A DNA stretch of 64,000 nt from Saccharibacter sp. 17.LH.SD (GCF_009834805.1 NZ_WVHO01000009.1:498501-562500); one strand, 5' to 3'. Shown: positions 37,919-47,796, counted from the stretch's first letter. Program-made: numbers and translations. Notes: generated by a model from the sequence alone, not told the origin.

Positions 37919-39844
37919 GTGCAGTCCGGGATAAGGAGTTGGGTGCAGGCACGGAAACGCATCGCCGCGAATATCTTGTTGGATGGTGCTGTATCTGCGC
38001 TTATGACGCCGTTAGCGCGGTGGTTGGCTGACCCTAGTGGGGGGATTTTTCACCCATTATGGTTCGTAGCGGGTGGAGCGATTACTTTACTGGCAAGTGG
38101 GGTGTTATTCCGCGTTCCGCAGCAATATTGGCGTTATAGCGGGGTTGTTGACCTGCGTAATATTATTGCTGCGGCTGTTGTGAGCGCGACGCTTTTCTCT
38201 TGTTTATTGTGGGTTACGGGCTATGGCCTTCCTACACCGGCCTTTCCGTTTATTGATGCCTTAATGCTCATTATGGGGTTAGGAGGCATTCGTTTAGGTG
38301 CTCGCCTTGTTAAAATAAGACAAAAGAAGAGTGCACAACAGATACAAGGGGAGAAAGTCTTACTTGTCGGAACGGAAGAGCATTTAGATTTTTTAATTCG
38401 CCTCATACAAAAGGGAATATTACGCCGTCGGATATTAGGGTTGGTCGTGACTGAAGGTTTATCGCGAGGGCAACGTATCCATGGCTACAGCATATTAGGT
38501 GTTACAGACTCAATTAGAGCGTTAATAGCTCGGATGATAGAAGAAGGTAATCGCCCTTCTCAGGTTATTTTAGCCGACCCTGAGTTACGAGGGGCGGATT
38601 TGATGGCTTTATTATCAGCAATCGGTGATTACGATATTCCCGTTCTGCGTATGCCTTTTCTGGATCACTTTCATCCAGCAGAACATATTGAATTACAACC
38701 AGTTGTTTTAGAAGATTTATTAAATCGCGCACCTATTCGTGTTCCTGACTCGATGAGAACGCACATTACACAGCTCATTGAGGGGAAAGTTGTTCTCGTT
38801 ACAGGGGCAGGGGGGAGTATTGGTACAGAATTAGTCCAGCAAATTGCGCATCACCGCCCTGCACATCTCGTTTTACTGGAACGTAGTGAATATGCCCTAT
38901 GGAAGATAGGTCTCACATTATCGGAGCAGTTTTCAGATATTCAGTATGATTCCGTAATAGGAGATGTTCAAAATCGTGAAAAAATGGCGGAACTTTTCGC
39001 ACGCTATCGTCCTGAACTCGTTTTTCATGCGGCTGCTCTAAAACATGTTCCTCTGGTTGAGCAGAATCCTTGTGAGGCTATTCTGACAAATGTTGTGGGA
39101 ACACGGATTATTGCGGATTGTGCGCATACCTATAAAGCTCATGCCCTTGTTGTGATTTCAACGGATAAAGCGGTTCATCCCTCAAGTGTCATGGGGGTAA
39201 CAAAGCGATGTGCAGAAATTTATACACAGGCGCTCGATTATGTGATGCACGAGCAGGGCAGTAGGACATCGTGTCTGACGGTTCGGTTTGGTAATGTTTT
39301 GGGGTCTACGGGGTCTGTGGTTCCGTTGTTCCAGCATCAATTAGCCAATGGTGGCCCACTGACCGTCACAGACCCAGAAATGACTCGTTATTTTATGACG
39401 ATTTCTGAAGCGGTTGGGCTCGTGCTTCAGGCTATGCAGCGGCGCCTTACTGTCTCAACAGCAGGAAGTCTCTTTGTTCTGGATATGGGGAAACCTGTGC
39501 GAATTATGGAACTGGCGCGGCAGATGATTCGCTTGGCGGGCTTACAGCCGGATCGTGATATGGCCATTGCCATAACAGGAAGGCGAGAAGGCGAGAAATT
39601 GGAAGAGACGTTGTTTTATGAACAAGAATATTCTCAGAGAATAGATCGCAATGGTTTATGGGAAGTCGTGCCCTCTATGTCGTTACGCCTGAGTGAGGTG
39701 GCCGAGTATTTTGAACAGCTTGAGGCGGCTTGTCATGGTGGGGATACAGAGAAAGCCTTTGACATTCTCCATGAGATTGTTCCTGAATTTTTACCGGTAA
39801 AGATGGAAGAAAAACACGTCTATCACTCTGAGTATGTTTCTTAA
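37919..39844 (+). CDS. FlaA1/CapD-type membrane-bound NDP-sugar 4,6-dehydratase
   Basis: The 641-residue protein has four N-terminal hydrophobic spans, a CoA-binding-like linker (about residues 140-230) and a C-terminal extended SDR domain: VTGAGGSIGTELV near residue 292 binds NAD(P), and ISTDKAVHPSSVMGVTKR contains the altered active-site Lys pattern of WbpM/PglF enzymes in place of YxxxK. These convert UDP-GlcNAc to a 4-keto-6-deoxy sugar. The next gene is a sugar aminotransferase, the expected next step. Start is GTG 37919 with GGGGGG upstream. The 3' end overlaps only an upstream in-frame extension of the next gene; the chosen starts leave a short gap. Confidence 0.9.
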   Translation: MQSGIRSWVQARKRIAANILLDGAVSALMTPLARWLADPSGGIFHPLWFVAGGAITLLASGVLFRVPQQYWRYSGVVDLRNIIAAAVVSATLFSCLLWVTGYGLPTPAFPFIDALMLIMGLGGIRLGARLVKIRQKKSAQQIQGEKVLLVGTEEHLDFLIRLIQKGILRRRILGLVVTEGLSRGQRIHGYSILGVTDSIRALIARMIEEGNRPSQVILADPELRGADLMALLSAIGDYDIPVLRMPFLDHFHPAEHIELQPVVLEDLLNRAPIRVPDSMRTHITQLIEGKVVLVTGAGGSIGTELVQQIAHHRPAHLVLLERSEYALWKIGLTLSEQFSDIQYDSVIGDVQNREKMAELFARYRPELVFHAAALKHVPLVEQNPCEAILTNVVGTRIIADCAHTYKAHALVVISTDKAVHPSSVMGVTKRCAEIYTQALDYVMHEQGSRTSCLTVRFGNVLGSTGSVVPLFQHQLANGGPLTVTDPEMTRYFMTISEAVGLVLQAMQRRLTVSTAGSLFVLDMGKPVRIMELARQMIRLAGLQPDRDMAIAITGRREGEKLEETLFYEQEYSQRIDRNGLWEVVPSMSLRLSEVAEYFEQLEAACHGGDTEKAFDILHEIVPEFLPVKMEEKHVYHSEYVS

Positions 39845-39860
39845 AAAAGAGGGCGGTCCG

Positions 39861-41006
39861 ATGGTTAAGCCTATTACCTTTCTTGATTTGCCAGCGCAGC
39901 AGAAACGTCTTGGGCAGCGTGTGCAAAAGCGTGTAGAACATGTTTTCCAGCATTGCCGTTTTGTAATGGGTCCAGAAGTCACCGAGCTGGAAGAGCGTTT
40001 GGCGTCATATGGCGGGGCGCGGCATGCCATCGGTGTGTCATCCGGCACAGATGCATTGTTGATGGTTCTGATGGCGGAGGGGATCGGGCCGGGAATGGCG
40101 GTGTTTTTGCCCGCTTTTACCTACACGGCGACCGCAGAGGTTGTTTTGCTCTTGGGGGCTTTTCCTGTTTTCGTCGATGTTGATGAAGGTAGTTTTCAAA
40201 TTAGTATAGCGTCTTTGACGCAACGTTTGTCAGATGTTCAGCAACAAGGGCAGTATCAACCGCGTGCCATTATTGGGGTTGATCTTTTTGGGCAGCCTGC
40301 ACCGTGGGAAGAGTTGAGAGCATTTGCACAAAAGCACGACCTCCTTTTATTTGCGGATTGTGCACAATCTTTTGGTGCGTCTTACCAAGGGCATAAGCTA
40401 GGTCATGAGGCGCTTGCCACAACGCTGTCTTTTTTCCCTTCTAAGCCTCTCGGTGCTTACGGTGATGGCGGAGCAGTTTTGACTGATGATGATGACCGAG
40501 CTGCCTTATATCGGTCGTTGCGTAGTCATGGTGAAGGTAAGCAGCGTTATGACGTACAGCGTATTGGGCTTAATGCCCGGTTGGATACGCTTCAAGCGGC
40601 TATTCTCTTAGCAAAAATGGAGATTTTTGAAGAAGAGTTGGTGCGTCGCGCAAAAATAGCGGATCTCTACGATGCGGGGTTACCAACAGGGATTAAGGTG
40701 CCTCAGCGTGTGCCAGATAGCCAGAGTGCGTGGGCTATATATTGCATTACCCTTCCTACGTCGCAACAGAGGGATTCATTGCAAAGCTATCTGCGTGAAC
40801 ATGCCGTGCCGACGGCGATTTATTATCCTAAACCACTTCATTATCAGCCTGCTTATCAGGCTCAACATGATGGAGTATCTCTGCCTGTTTCGGAATCTCT
40901 TGGTGAGTGCGTTCTCGCATTACCGATACATCCTGATATTTCAGATGAGCAGGGTGAGCAGCTGTTAGAAATTATTCAACAATGGGCAGAAAATAACCAA
41001 TTATGA
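39861..41006 (+). CDS. DegT/DnrJ/EryC1/StrS-family sugar aminotransferase
   Basis: A 381-residue PLP enzyme. PLP Lys lies in FFPSKPLGAYGDGGA near residue 200; GVSSGTDALLMVL near residue 58 and DCAQSFGA are typical cofactor contacts. It aminates the 4-keto-6-deoxy sugar made by the preceding enzyme, giving a precursor like UDP-4-amino-sugar. Start ATG 39861 (MVKPITFLDLP) has GAGGGCGG upstream; an earlier ATG at 39834 would overlap the previous gene. It shares four bases with the next gene. Confidence 0.9.
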   Translation: MVKPITFLDLPAQQKRLGQRVQKRVEHVFQHCRFVMGPEVTELEERLASYGGARHAIGVSSGTDALLMVLMAEGIGPGMAVFLPAFTYTATAEVVLLLGAFPVFVDVDEGSFQISIASLTQRLSDVQQQGQYQPRAIIGVDLFGQPAPWEELRAFAQKHDLLLFADCAQSFGASYQGHKLGHEALATTLSFFPSKPLGAYGDGGAVLTDDDDRAALYRSLRSHGEGKQRYDVQRIGLNARLDTLQAAILLAKMEIFEEELVRRAKIADLYDAGLPTGIKVPQRVPDSQSAWAIYCITLPTSQQRDSLQSYLREHAVPTAIYYPKPLHYQPAYQAQHDGVSLPVSESLGECVLALPIHPDISDEQGEQLLEIIQQWAENNQL

Positions 41007-41416
41007 CACGAAACAACCGTCTATTATTGAGCTTTGTTATCATCGTTCTCGTACCTGTGATCATCGTATGGTATACTGTGTGGCCTATTTTGAGAGGGAT
41101 AGACTTTCCCAATATTGTGTCTGGCGAGGAATTATCTCCAGTCGAGCACGTGCTTACATCTTCTGAAGCAACGATGTGGGACACATGGCTGCATGCTCAT
41201 CGTTCGGGATGGGGGGCAAAGGGAGAGACACCTCCTACCCAAACAGCGGGGCGTATTATGATGTTTAAGGGCCCTAAAGGTGAAGAAGTGATACTCTCCC
41301 TATGGCATTTTCGGCATCATGATGATGTTGCGGGGCTTCAATTCTTGCGAAATGGTCCTTACCGTATGCGGTCATTTGGTGAGGGAGGACTCTTGCCGCT
41401 GATACAAGGAAAATAA
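41003..41416 (+). CDS. Small membrane-anchored protein, unknown
   Basis: A 137-residue protein with one N-terminal hydrophobic segment (LLLSFVIIVLVPVIIVWY) and a hydrophilic remainder that probably faces the periplasm. I recognise no domain. It overlaps the aminotransferase gene by four bases (ATGA), so it is co-translated with the sugar genes and may be a partner of that pathway, for example a small accessory subunit of the membrane dehydratase. A terminator follows at 41440. Confidence 0.7.
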   Translation: MTRNNRLLLSFVIIVLVPVIIVWYTVWPILRGIDFPNIVSGEELSPVEHVLTSSEATMWDTWLHAHRSGWGAKGETPPTQTAGRIMMFKGPKGEEVILSLWHFRHHDDVAGLQFLRNGPYRMRSFGEGGLLPLIQGK

Positions 41417-41439
41417 GTCAGGAAGATATTAGAAAGATC

Positions 41440-41479
41440 AGCACGTAATGGTTTGCGTGAGGCTGAACCATTACGTGCT
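41440..41479. terminator. Terminator between sugar locus and permease gene
   Basis: AGCACGTAATGGTT pairs perfectly with AACCATTACGTGCT around a 12-base loop and precedes TTCATTT. It lies between two convergent genes. Confidence 0.75.
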
Positions 41480-41493
41480 TTCATTTATTGAGA

Positions 41494-42672
41494 TTATTTA
41501 TCGTTTTTAGGAGCTTCTGCTTCCGCTTCTTTCTTTTGGGCGGCGAGTTCTTCGTCGTTAAGTTCATCTACAGCAAGTTGTGTATGTTCGGCATTTTCCA
41601 ATGGTGGCATAGCACGATCAAAAACGGCCAGTAGGGCTGCCGTAATGGGAGAGGCGAGTACGAGCCCAGGAGCCCCTAGGATAGAACCAAAGACGGTCTG
41701 GGATAGAATAGCCAGTGCCGGTGGCATGTGAACTGCACGACGCTGAATGAGCGGTGCGAGAATGTTCCCTTCACAGAATTGAATAACGCTATAGAGGATC
41801 GCAACAAATAAGGCCTCACGCGTGCCAAGGGAAAGGCTAATGAGCAAGGCAGGGATAGCGCCCAGAATGGCACCGATATAGGGAATAAAATTACAAAGCC
41901 CCGCGACGACCCCAAGTGCGAGTGCGAGTGGTACGCCAATGATGTACAGCCCAAGGCCGGAGAGAAGTCCAACAACGAGCATGTCAAGGGCCTGTCCAGC
42001 CGTCCATGCCCATAATGTATTGCCGGCAGCGAACAGAAGTGAGCGTGCGGTATCTCTATGAGGTGGCGGAATAAGGCGTAAGAAGCCGTTAATGTAAAGT
42101 GATGGTGAAACAGCAAAATAGAACGCGGCCATGAGGACAACAAAGATCGTGCCGAGGAGACCAAAGGCGCTTCCTAAAAGACCTGTGACCGATCCGGCCA
42201 ATCCAAATCCTAAGCTACCGAGAGGGTTGGTTTTGTCATTCCCACCAACAGACGCCGGAAGATGATCAAGAATAATTTTCCCGAAGTTACTATGCGAAAG
42301 ATGTTCCTTGATGTCTCCAGATTGGGTGACAAGGGCTGATTTCAGGCTTAAGAACTGCTCTCCGATAGCGGGGCCACTGCTCCAGATTAATGCTGTTAGA
42401 AGCCCCAAAATGGTAGCGGCGACGATGGCGACTGCAATCGTGTAGGGAATGAAACGAAGGCGCCGACGTATGATGCGTGCCAGGCCGTGTAAGACGATTG
42501 CCATGAGAGCCGCAGCAAAAACGACCGCTAAAACGTCCCCAATCAGCCATATGGCGATCATCATTAATGCAATGACAAAGGCTGCGCGGATGAGAACAAA
42601 GATGCGATTGATCGATGTCGTAGGCGTAGCCTGCGACTCCGGAGCTGGTGGGTGAGAGAAGAACAGAGCCAT
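41494..42672 (-). CDS. AI-2E family transporter (PerM-like permease)
   Basis: A 392-residue membrane protein with about seven to eight spans, the GVPLALALGVVAGLCNFIPYIGAILG segment being the conserved core of the family. The C-terminal tail is charged and rich in Glu and Lys. Members export small signals or sodium/protons; substrate cannot be assigned here. It diverges from nothing: the neighbouring ABC-F gene is on the same strand upstream, 46 bases away. Confidence 0.88.
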   Translation of the reverse strand: MALFFSHPPAPESQATPTTSINRIFVLIRAAFVIALMMIAIWLIGDVLAVVFAAALMAIVLHGLARIIRRRLRFIPYTIAVAIVAATILGLLTALIWSSGPAIGEQFLSLKSALVTQSGDIKEHLSHSNFGKIILDHLPASVGGNDKTNPLGSLGFGLAGSVTGLLGSAFGLLGTIFVVLMAAFYFAVSPSLYINGFLRLIPPPHRDTARSLLFAAGNTLWAWTAGQALDMLVVGLLSGLGLYIIGVPLALALGVVAGLCNFIPYIGAILGAIPALLISLSLGTREALFVAILYSVIQFCEGNILAPLIQRRAVHMPPALAILSQTVFGSILGAPGLVLASPITAALLAVFDRAMPPLENAEHTQLAVDELNDEELAAQKKEAEAEAPKNDK

Positions 42673-42718
42673 GAAAGGAAAAACCTAACAATAATAATGA
42701 AAACAAGAAAAGAAAACG

Positions 42719-44614
42719 TCAGGTAGTTAAGCTGTTTTCCAGTTTGTCTTGTAAGTCAAGCCAAAGTGTTTCTATCACCTGTTGTTCGTGCGTAATAGAA
42801 GCGAGCTGTGTGTTTAATGCCGCGATATCATCAGCTTTGTTTGCCTGATAAAGCAAGGGATCAGCCAATTTATCTTCTAAACGTTGCTTGGTGTGTGTGA
42901 GTTTCTCCAATTGTGTTTCCAGTTGGCGAATCTCGCGGCGAAGGGGAGCTAATTGTCGAGTTTGTTCCTTACGTTGGGCGCGTTGTTGGGCTTTTGCAGG
43001 GGCTTTCTCAGTGCGCGATGGCGCGCTTTGTTCAAGCTGAGCCTGTTTTGCGCGTTCATCAAGCCAATTTTTGTAGTCATTCATGTCACCATGGAAAGGG
43101 GAAATTGTGCCCTTTTCAGCAATCCAGAGGCGGTCTGCGACGGATTCAACGAGGTAGCTATCATGGCTGATGAGAATGACGGCTCCTTCGAAGTCGCATA
43201 AAGCGCGGATAAGGGCATCACGTGCATCAAGATCTAAGTGGTTGGTTGGTTCATCTAAAATGAGAAGATGGGGCGCATGACGTGTGGCGATTGCCATAAG
43301 CAGTCGTGCTTTTTCTCCACCTGAAAGATTTTTAACGGGAGTTTCTGCACGGTCAGCATCAAGGCCAAAGCGCGCTAATTGCGCGCGCACTTGAGGGGGG
43401 GTGGCCTGAGGGAGTGTACGCGCCATATGATCGACTGGGCTTTCATCAAGGACCAGTTCATCACTTTGGTGCTGAGCAAAATATCCAACGCGAAGTTTGT
43501 TCGCTGGGCTATAGTCGCCTGACATCGGTTCAAGCTGACCAGCCAAAAGTTTGGCAAAAGTAGATTTACCGTGCCCATTACGCCCTAAGAGGGCAATGCG
43601 GTCTTCCATATCAAAACGCAGTGAAAGATTTTGGAGCACGACGCGGTCGCCATAACCGAGAGAGACATCGTTCAGTTTGATCATGGGTGGGGGCAAAGCC
43701 CCAGGTTCAGGGAATGAAAAATGCGTCGCTGTTTCTTCAACGACGCTTTCAATTTGAGGAAGACGTTCTAGAGCTTTTAGGCGTGCTTGGGCTTGTCGTG
43801 CTTTCGTTGCTTTTGCGCGAAAGCGGGCAACGAAAGCTTCCATTTTTGCACGTTGGTCTGCGACGCGTTCTGCCGCTCTGTTTTGTTGCAGTGCTTGCTC
43901 TGTACGAATTTGAACAAAGCGATCATACCCACCTGGAGTGAGCGAAAGGCGGCCATTTTCTAAGTGAGCAATGGCTTGAACGGTATGATCAAGTAGGGAG
44001 CGGTCATGACTGACCACGAGGACAGCGCCAGAGAAGCGGGCGAGCCATCCTTCTAGCCACAATGTTGCTTCGATATCGAGATGGTTGGTAGGCTCGTCAA
44101 GTAAAAGAAGGTCGGGCGAGAGGAAAAGGGCGCTCGCTAAAGCGACACGCATCCGCCAGCCACCTGAAAAATCCCGCACGGGACGTTGTTGTGCCTCTTG
44201 GTCAAACCCCAATCCGGCCAGGATAGTGCTCGCACGTGCAGGAGCGCTGTGCGCATCAATGGCTAAAAGACGTTCATGAATATCGGAAATTTTGGCTGGG
44301 TCTTCGGTATGTTCAGCCTCATGGAGTAAACGAGCGCGTTCTTCATGGCTGGCTAGAACAGTGTCAATGAGTGACAAATCACCAGAAGGTGTTTCTTGTT
44401 TGACACGTCCCATCGTTGCGCGACGAGAAAAGGTGATTGTTCCACTATCGGGGGGAATATCGCCCGCAATGGCGGCAAGTAAGGTGGATTTGCCCGTACC
44501 GTTACGACCAATCAAACCGATACGACGTCCTGGCTCGATAGTCAGGGAGGCTCCATCTAAAATAGGGCGTCCGGCGATGCGCAGGGTTAAGTCAGTAATT
44601 GTGAGTAAACTCAA
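42719..44614 (-). CDS. ABC-F family ATPase (YheS/Uup-like)
   Basis: Two ABC domains are joined by a charged linker. Domain 1 has GRNGTGKSTLL near residue 37 and DLLLLDEPTNHLDIEA; domain 2 has GRNGHGKSTFAKL near 350, NLSGGEKARLL and HLLILDEPTNHLDLDA. A C-terminal coiled-coil stretch (about 540-630) binds nucleic acid in homologues. ABC-F proteins act on the ribosome rather than in transport. Length (631) fits YheS. Start is well separated from ndk on the other strand. Confidence 0.9.
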   Translation of the reverse strand: MSLLTITDLTLRIAGRPILDGASLTIEPGRRIGLIGRNGTGKSTLLAAIAGDIPPDSGTITFSRRATMGRVKQETPSGDLSLIDTVLASHEERARLLHEAEHTEDPAKISDIHERLLAIDAHSAPARASTILAGLGFDQEAQQRPVRDFSGGWRMRVALASALFLSPDLLLLDEPTNHLDIEATLWLEGWLARFSGAVLVVSHDRSLLDHTVQAIAHLENGRLSLTPGGYDRFVQIRTEQALQQNRAAERVADQRAKMEAFVARFRAKATKARQAQARLKALERLPQIESVVEETATHFSFPEPGALPPPMIKLNDVSLGYGDRVVLQNLSLRFDMEDRIALLGRNGHGKSTFAKLLAGQLEPMSGDYSPANKLRVGYFAQHQSDELVLDESPVDHMARTLPQATPPQVRAQLARFGLDADRAETPVKNLSGGEKARLLMAIATRHAPHLLILDEPTNHLDLDARDALIRALCDFEGAVILISHDSYLVESVADRLWIAEKGTISPFHGDMNDYKNWLDERAKQAQLEQSAPSRTEKAPAKAQQRAQRKEQTRQLAPLRREIRQLETQLEKLTHTKQRLEDKLADPLLYQANKADDIAALNTQLASITHEQQVIETLWLDLQDKLENSLTT

Positions 44615-44731
44615 AGCCGAGCCCCTATTGCTGCGTAAAAATTCGAAAAGCTGCTATATGTCTTATCAGAGCGGTTTTCTTTCCTCTAGAGGAGCCGTAT
44701 CATTGAGCACCGTACTTTTAAGGAGTGAGTT

Positions 44732-45154
44732 ATGGCAGTAGAACGTACATTGTCCATTATTAAGCCAGATGCGACGCGTCGCAATTTGACAGGTAAAGTG
44801 AACACAGTTTTTGAAGATGCGGGGCTAAAAATTGTTGCTCAGAAGCGCATTTTCCTTACAGAACGCCAGGCTTCTGCCTTCTATATTGAACATAAAGACC
44901 GTCCATTTTACGGGGCGTTGGTCGAGTATATGACATCCGCTCCGGTTGTGGTTCAGGTGCTTGAAGGCGACAATGCGATTGCACGGAACCGTGAGCTTAT
45001 GGGTAAAACAAACCCTGCAGAAGCGGCAGAAGGAACAATCCGGCGTCTCTATGCTCAGAGCCTGCAGGAGAACTCCGTACATGGATCAGACAGCGCTGAA
45101 AGTGCTGCACGTGAGGTTGCCTTTTTCTTCGCAGAAACAGAAATTCTTCCTTAA
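44732..45154 (+). CDS. ndk: Nucleoside diphosphate kinase
   Basis: A 140-residue enzyme transferring the terminal phosphate between nucleoside triphosphates. It begins [13 protein letters not shown]; the phosphohistidine is in [13 protein letters not shown] near residue 117. A strong AAGGAG lies before the start. Divergent ABC-F gene on one side and convergent purN on the other isolate it as a single-gene unit. Confidence 0.97.
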   Translation: MAVERTLSIIKPDATRRNLTGKVNTVFEDAGLKIVAQKRIFLTERQASAFYIEHKDRPFYGALVEYMTSAPVVVQVLEGDNAIARNRELMGKTNPAEAAEGTIRRLYAQSLQENSVHGSDSAESAAREVAFFFAETEILP

Positions 45155-45163
45155 TTAAGGAAG
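45146..45163. terminator. Palindrome over the ndk stop codon
   Basis: CTTCCTTAATTAAGGAAG is a perfect 18-base palindrome that includes the ndk stop codon. It may help to stabilise or end the transcript. Confidence 0.35.
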
Positions 45164-45197
45164 AGACGTTTCTTTTTGAGAAAAAGAGATGTCGGCG

Positions 45198-45228
45198 GAA
45201 GGGGAGGTCTTATAGTGGCCTCCCCTTC
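45198..45228. terminator. Convergent terminator between ndk and purN
   Basis: GAAGGGGAGG pairs perfectly with CCTCCCCTTC around an 11-base loop between the two gene ends. Confidence 0.7.
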
Positions 45229-45234
45229 GTTCGT

Positions 45235-45843
45235 TTATGCGAGGTTTAATTTAGTGATATAGTCAGCGAGAACGCGTGGGTAGAGCTGGTGTTCTTGTTC
45301 CAGCACGCGGGCGGCGAGGCGCTCTGCTGTATCATCTGGGAGAACAGGCACGGAGGCCTGTGCGAGAATAGGGCCTTCATCAACACCATCAGTGACGAGA
45401 TGGATCGTGCAACCATGTCGTTGGACGCCTGCTTTTAAGGCTGCTTCGTGTGTATGGAGCCCGGGGAAAGCTGGAAGAAGGCTTGGGTGGATATTCAGCA
45501 TTTTCCCTTGCCATTGTTGGACAAGAAAAGGCGTTAAAACGCGCATATATCCCGCAAGGCATACAAGCTGTGCCCCAGATTGGCGAATGGCTTCATCAAC
45601 AGCCTTCTCGTGAGATCTGCGATCTTTCCCATACTGCTTATGGTCGATACAGAGTGTCGGCAATCCGGCGTCATGCGCGGTCTTTAACCCAATGGCGTCA
45701 GGACGATTACTGAGAACGAGACTGATACGGGCTGGATAATCAGGGCGAGAACACGCCTCCATCAAGGCAGTCATGTTACTGCCTCGTCCGCTGATCAAAA
45801 CAGCGATGGGGGTTTTCTGTGGCATAAGGCGCTCTCTGTTCAT
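45235..45843 (-). CDS. purN: Phosphoribosylglycinamide formyltransferase
   Basis: A 202-residue enzyme of de novo purine synthesis that formylates GAR with 10-formyl-THF. It has the N-terminal SGRGSNMTAL loop, the catalytic His in MLNIHPSLLPAFPG and the Asp in HLVTDGVDEGPIL. The start at 45843 overlaps the purM stop codon; Met at 45825 is an alternative. It is co-transcribed with purM. Confidence 0.95.
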   Translation of the reverse strand: MNRERLMPQKTPIAVLISGRGSNMTALMEACSRPDYPARISLVLSNRPDAIGLKTAHDAGLPTLCIDHKQYGKDRRSHEKAVDEAIRQSGAQLVCLAGYMRVLTPFLVQQWQGKMLNIHPSLLPAFPGLHTHEAALKAGVQRHGCTIHLVTDGVDEGPILAQASVPVLPDDTAERLAARVLEQEHQLYPRVLADYITKLNLA

Positions 45844-46901
45844 TAAAGAGTGAGAGGAGCTGTTAAGGTGAAAGGAACGTCACTGCGCACGACTTTCCCA
45901 ATTGGAAGTGCTTCTTCATCCATAGCGGAAAGTTCGGCCAATACGTCTTCTGGTTTATCGGTGATAAGAACCATGCCGATACCACAATTGAACACTTTTA
46001 GCATTTCATCATGCTCAACGGGTCCTTGCTCGGCAAGCCATGAGAATACCCCTGGGATAGGCCAGCTTTGTCCATCAATTTGAACACCAAGTCCTTCTGG
46101 TAACACACGAGGTAAGTTTCCAGGCAAACCGCCGCCGGTAATATGGGCACATCCGTGGAGAAGATTCTTTTGGTGCAGCACCTGGACGGTGCGCACATAA
46201 AGCCGTGTAGGGGTTAAGAAGGCTTCAGCAAGCGTTTGTTTGGGAGAGAAAGGAGCCGGATCGTTCCATGAGAGCCCCGTATTCTCGACAATGCGTCGTA
46301 CGAGGGAAAAACCGTTAGAATGGACGCCCGATGATGGAAGGGCAATGAGGCTATCACCTTCACGAATTCCCGCAGGGAGCAAGTGGGCACGCTCTGCTGC
46401 GCCGATGCTAAAGCCAGCAAGGTCGTAATGGCCTTTTCCATAAAGCCCGGGCATTTCTGCTGTTTCCCCACCAACAAGAGCGCAATCACTTTCCTTGCAG
46501 GCATGGGCAATACCGCGAATGATGCGCTCAGCGACAGGGACGGAGAGAGCCCCTGTTGCTAAATAGTCAAGGAAGAAAAGAGGGCGTGCGCCTTGGACAA
46601 TGAGATCATTGACGCACATAGCTACAAGATCGATACCGATTTCGTCATGGAGCCCGCTCTCAATGGCTAAAAGAAGCTTCGTGCCAACGCCGTCTGTGCA
46701 ACTGACCAAGACAGGATCCTGGAAGCCGGCAGCTTTGAGGTCGAAGAGAGCACCAAAGCCACCAATATTTCCCATAACACCAGGTTGATGTGTTTCTTTA
46801 GCGGCAGGTTTAATGGCTTCGACCAGGGCATCTCCTGCTGTAATATCAACACCTGACTCGGCGTAGCTTGTTCCTTTAGAGGAGGTGGATGTCTTGGTCA
46901 T
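45843..46901 (-). CDS. purM: Phosphoribosylformylglycinamidine cyclo-ligase
   Basis: PurM closes the imidazole ring to give AIR, using ATP. The sequence has ESGVDITAGDALVE at the N-terminus, the SCTDGVGTKL and GGETAEMPGLY motifs, and the conserved HITGGGLPGNLPRVLP late in the protein. The start MTKTS at 46901 is preferred; ATG 46916 would add five residues. The stop overlaps purN, and the pair diverges from hdaA. Confidence 0.95.
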   Translation of the reverse strand: MTKTSTSSKGTSYAESGVDITAGDALVEAIKPAAKETHQPGVMGNIGGFGALFDLKAAGFQDPVLVSCTDGVGTKLLLAIESGLHDEIGIDLVAMCVNDLIVQGARPLFFLDYLATGALSVPVAERIIRGIAHACKESDCALVGGETAEMPGLYGKGHYDLAGFSIGAAERAHLLPAGIREGDSLIALPSSGVHSNGFSLVRRIVENTGLSWNDPAPFSPKQTLAEAFLTPTRLYVRTVQVLHQKNLLHGCAHITGGGLPGNLPRVLPEGLGVQIDGQSWPIPGVFSWLAEQGPVEHDEMLKVFNCGIGMVLITDKPEDVLAELSAMDEEALPIGKVVRSDVPFTLTAPLTL

Positions 46902-47017
46902 GAATGCGGGCCCCATTTCCTTCTAGTTGATGCTCGTACTATTCTAGAGCATCCTGTGTATGTACGGAATGGATAGCCTTAACGTAAATGCATATCTAGG
47001 GAGGGGCGAAGGAAAAT

Positions 47018-47725
47018 ATGGCAAAATACCAAGCCCAGTTGGCATTAGATTTGCAGAGGGAGAGCCGTTTCTCGGCATCACACTTTATCCCAGGGGGGTC
47101 CAACGCTGCGGCGCGTCATTGGTTGTCGCGTGATGCCTGGCCGGAGGGGCGTCTGTGGATTTGGGGGAGTGCAGGCACGGGGAAGACCCATTTATTACGG
47201 GCATGGGCAGCCCGGCATCAGGCGCTTGTCGTCGAGGCCGATACCTTATTGTGTGATGAGCAAGGAGAAATCTTCGCACAAGGGCTTCCTTTCCATCCGA
47301 TAAAGGGAGCTGTGGTGCTCGATCATTTAGACCGTTTAAAAAATGAAGTGGCTTTGTTGCATATTTTAAATCGGTCACAAGCTGAAGGTGTGCGTGTGTT
47401 GATGGCAGCGCGTTTCCCACCAGCACGGCATCATTTTGCGTTACCAGATTTAGCATCACGTTTGAGAGCCACACTGACGGCAGTTATTGACGAACCTGAA
47501 GATGATTTGCGTGCAACATTGATCCTGTCCTTGCTTGCGGAGCGTCAATTGGTGGTGGCGCAACCAGTGACGGAATGGCTATGGCGCCATTTACCACGAA
47601 CGGGGGAAGCTCTTGTGGAAGCGGTGAAACGATTAGATGCGGCTGCCTTAGAGCGAGGAGGGCCTATTACGCGGCAGTTGGCGCAAGAGGTGTTGAGCGA
47701 TATGTTGAGTTCAGCAAGTATTTAA
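47018..47725 (+). CDS. hdaA: DnaA-related regulator HdaA/Hda
   Basis: A 235-residue protein resembling the AAA+ part of DnaA without its DNA-binding domain IV. Walker A is GSAGTGKTHLLRA near residue 51 and the Walker B-like segment is GAVVLDHLDR. Near the N-terminus AQLALDLQRES resembles the clamp-binding motif (QLxLxL) that lets Hda proteins reach the replication clamp. It would stimulate ATP hydrolysis by DnaA and prevent re-initiation. Its position before ppk is common in alphaproteobacteria. Confidence 0.88.
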   Translation: MAKYQAQLALDLQRESRFSASHFIPGGSNAAARHWLSRDAWPEGRLWIWGSAGTGKTHLLRAWAARHQALVVEADTLLCDEQGEIFAQGLPFHPIKGAVVLDHLDRLKNEVALLHILNRSQAEGVRVLMAARFPPARHHFALPDLASRLRATLTAVIDEPEDDLRATLILSLLAERQLVVAQPVTEWLWRHLPRTGEALVEAVKRLDAAALERGGPITRQLAQEVLSDMLSSASI

Positions 47726-47796
47726 ATCGACTAATATTTGACAGCGTGTTGGAAACTCAACATTCTGCAGTTTGCGACAGTCTGGCTCGGGGTATT

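Noticed and set aside
47575-47796. Longer ppk start upstream of ATG 47797
   Set aside because: It overlaps hdaA and adds residues that are not part of the kinase family.
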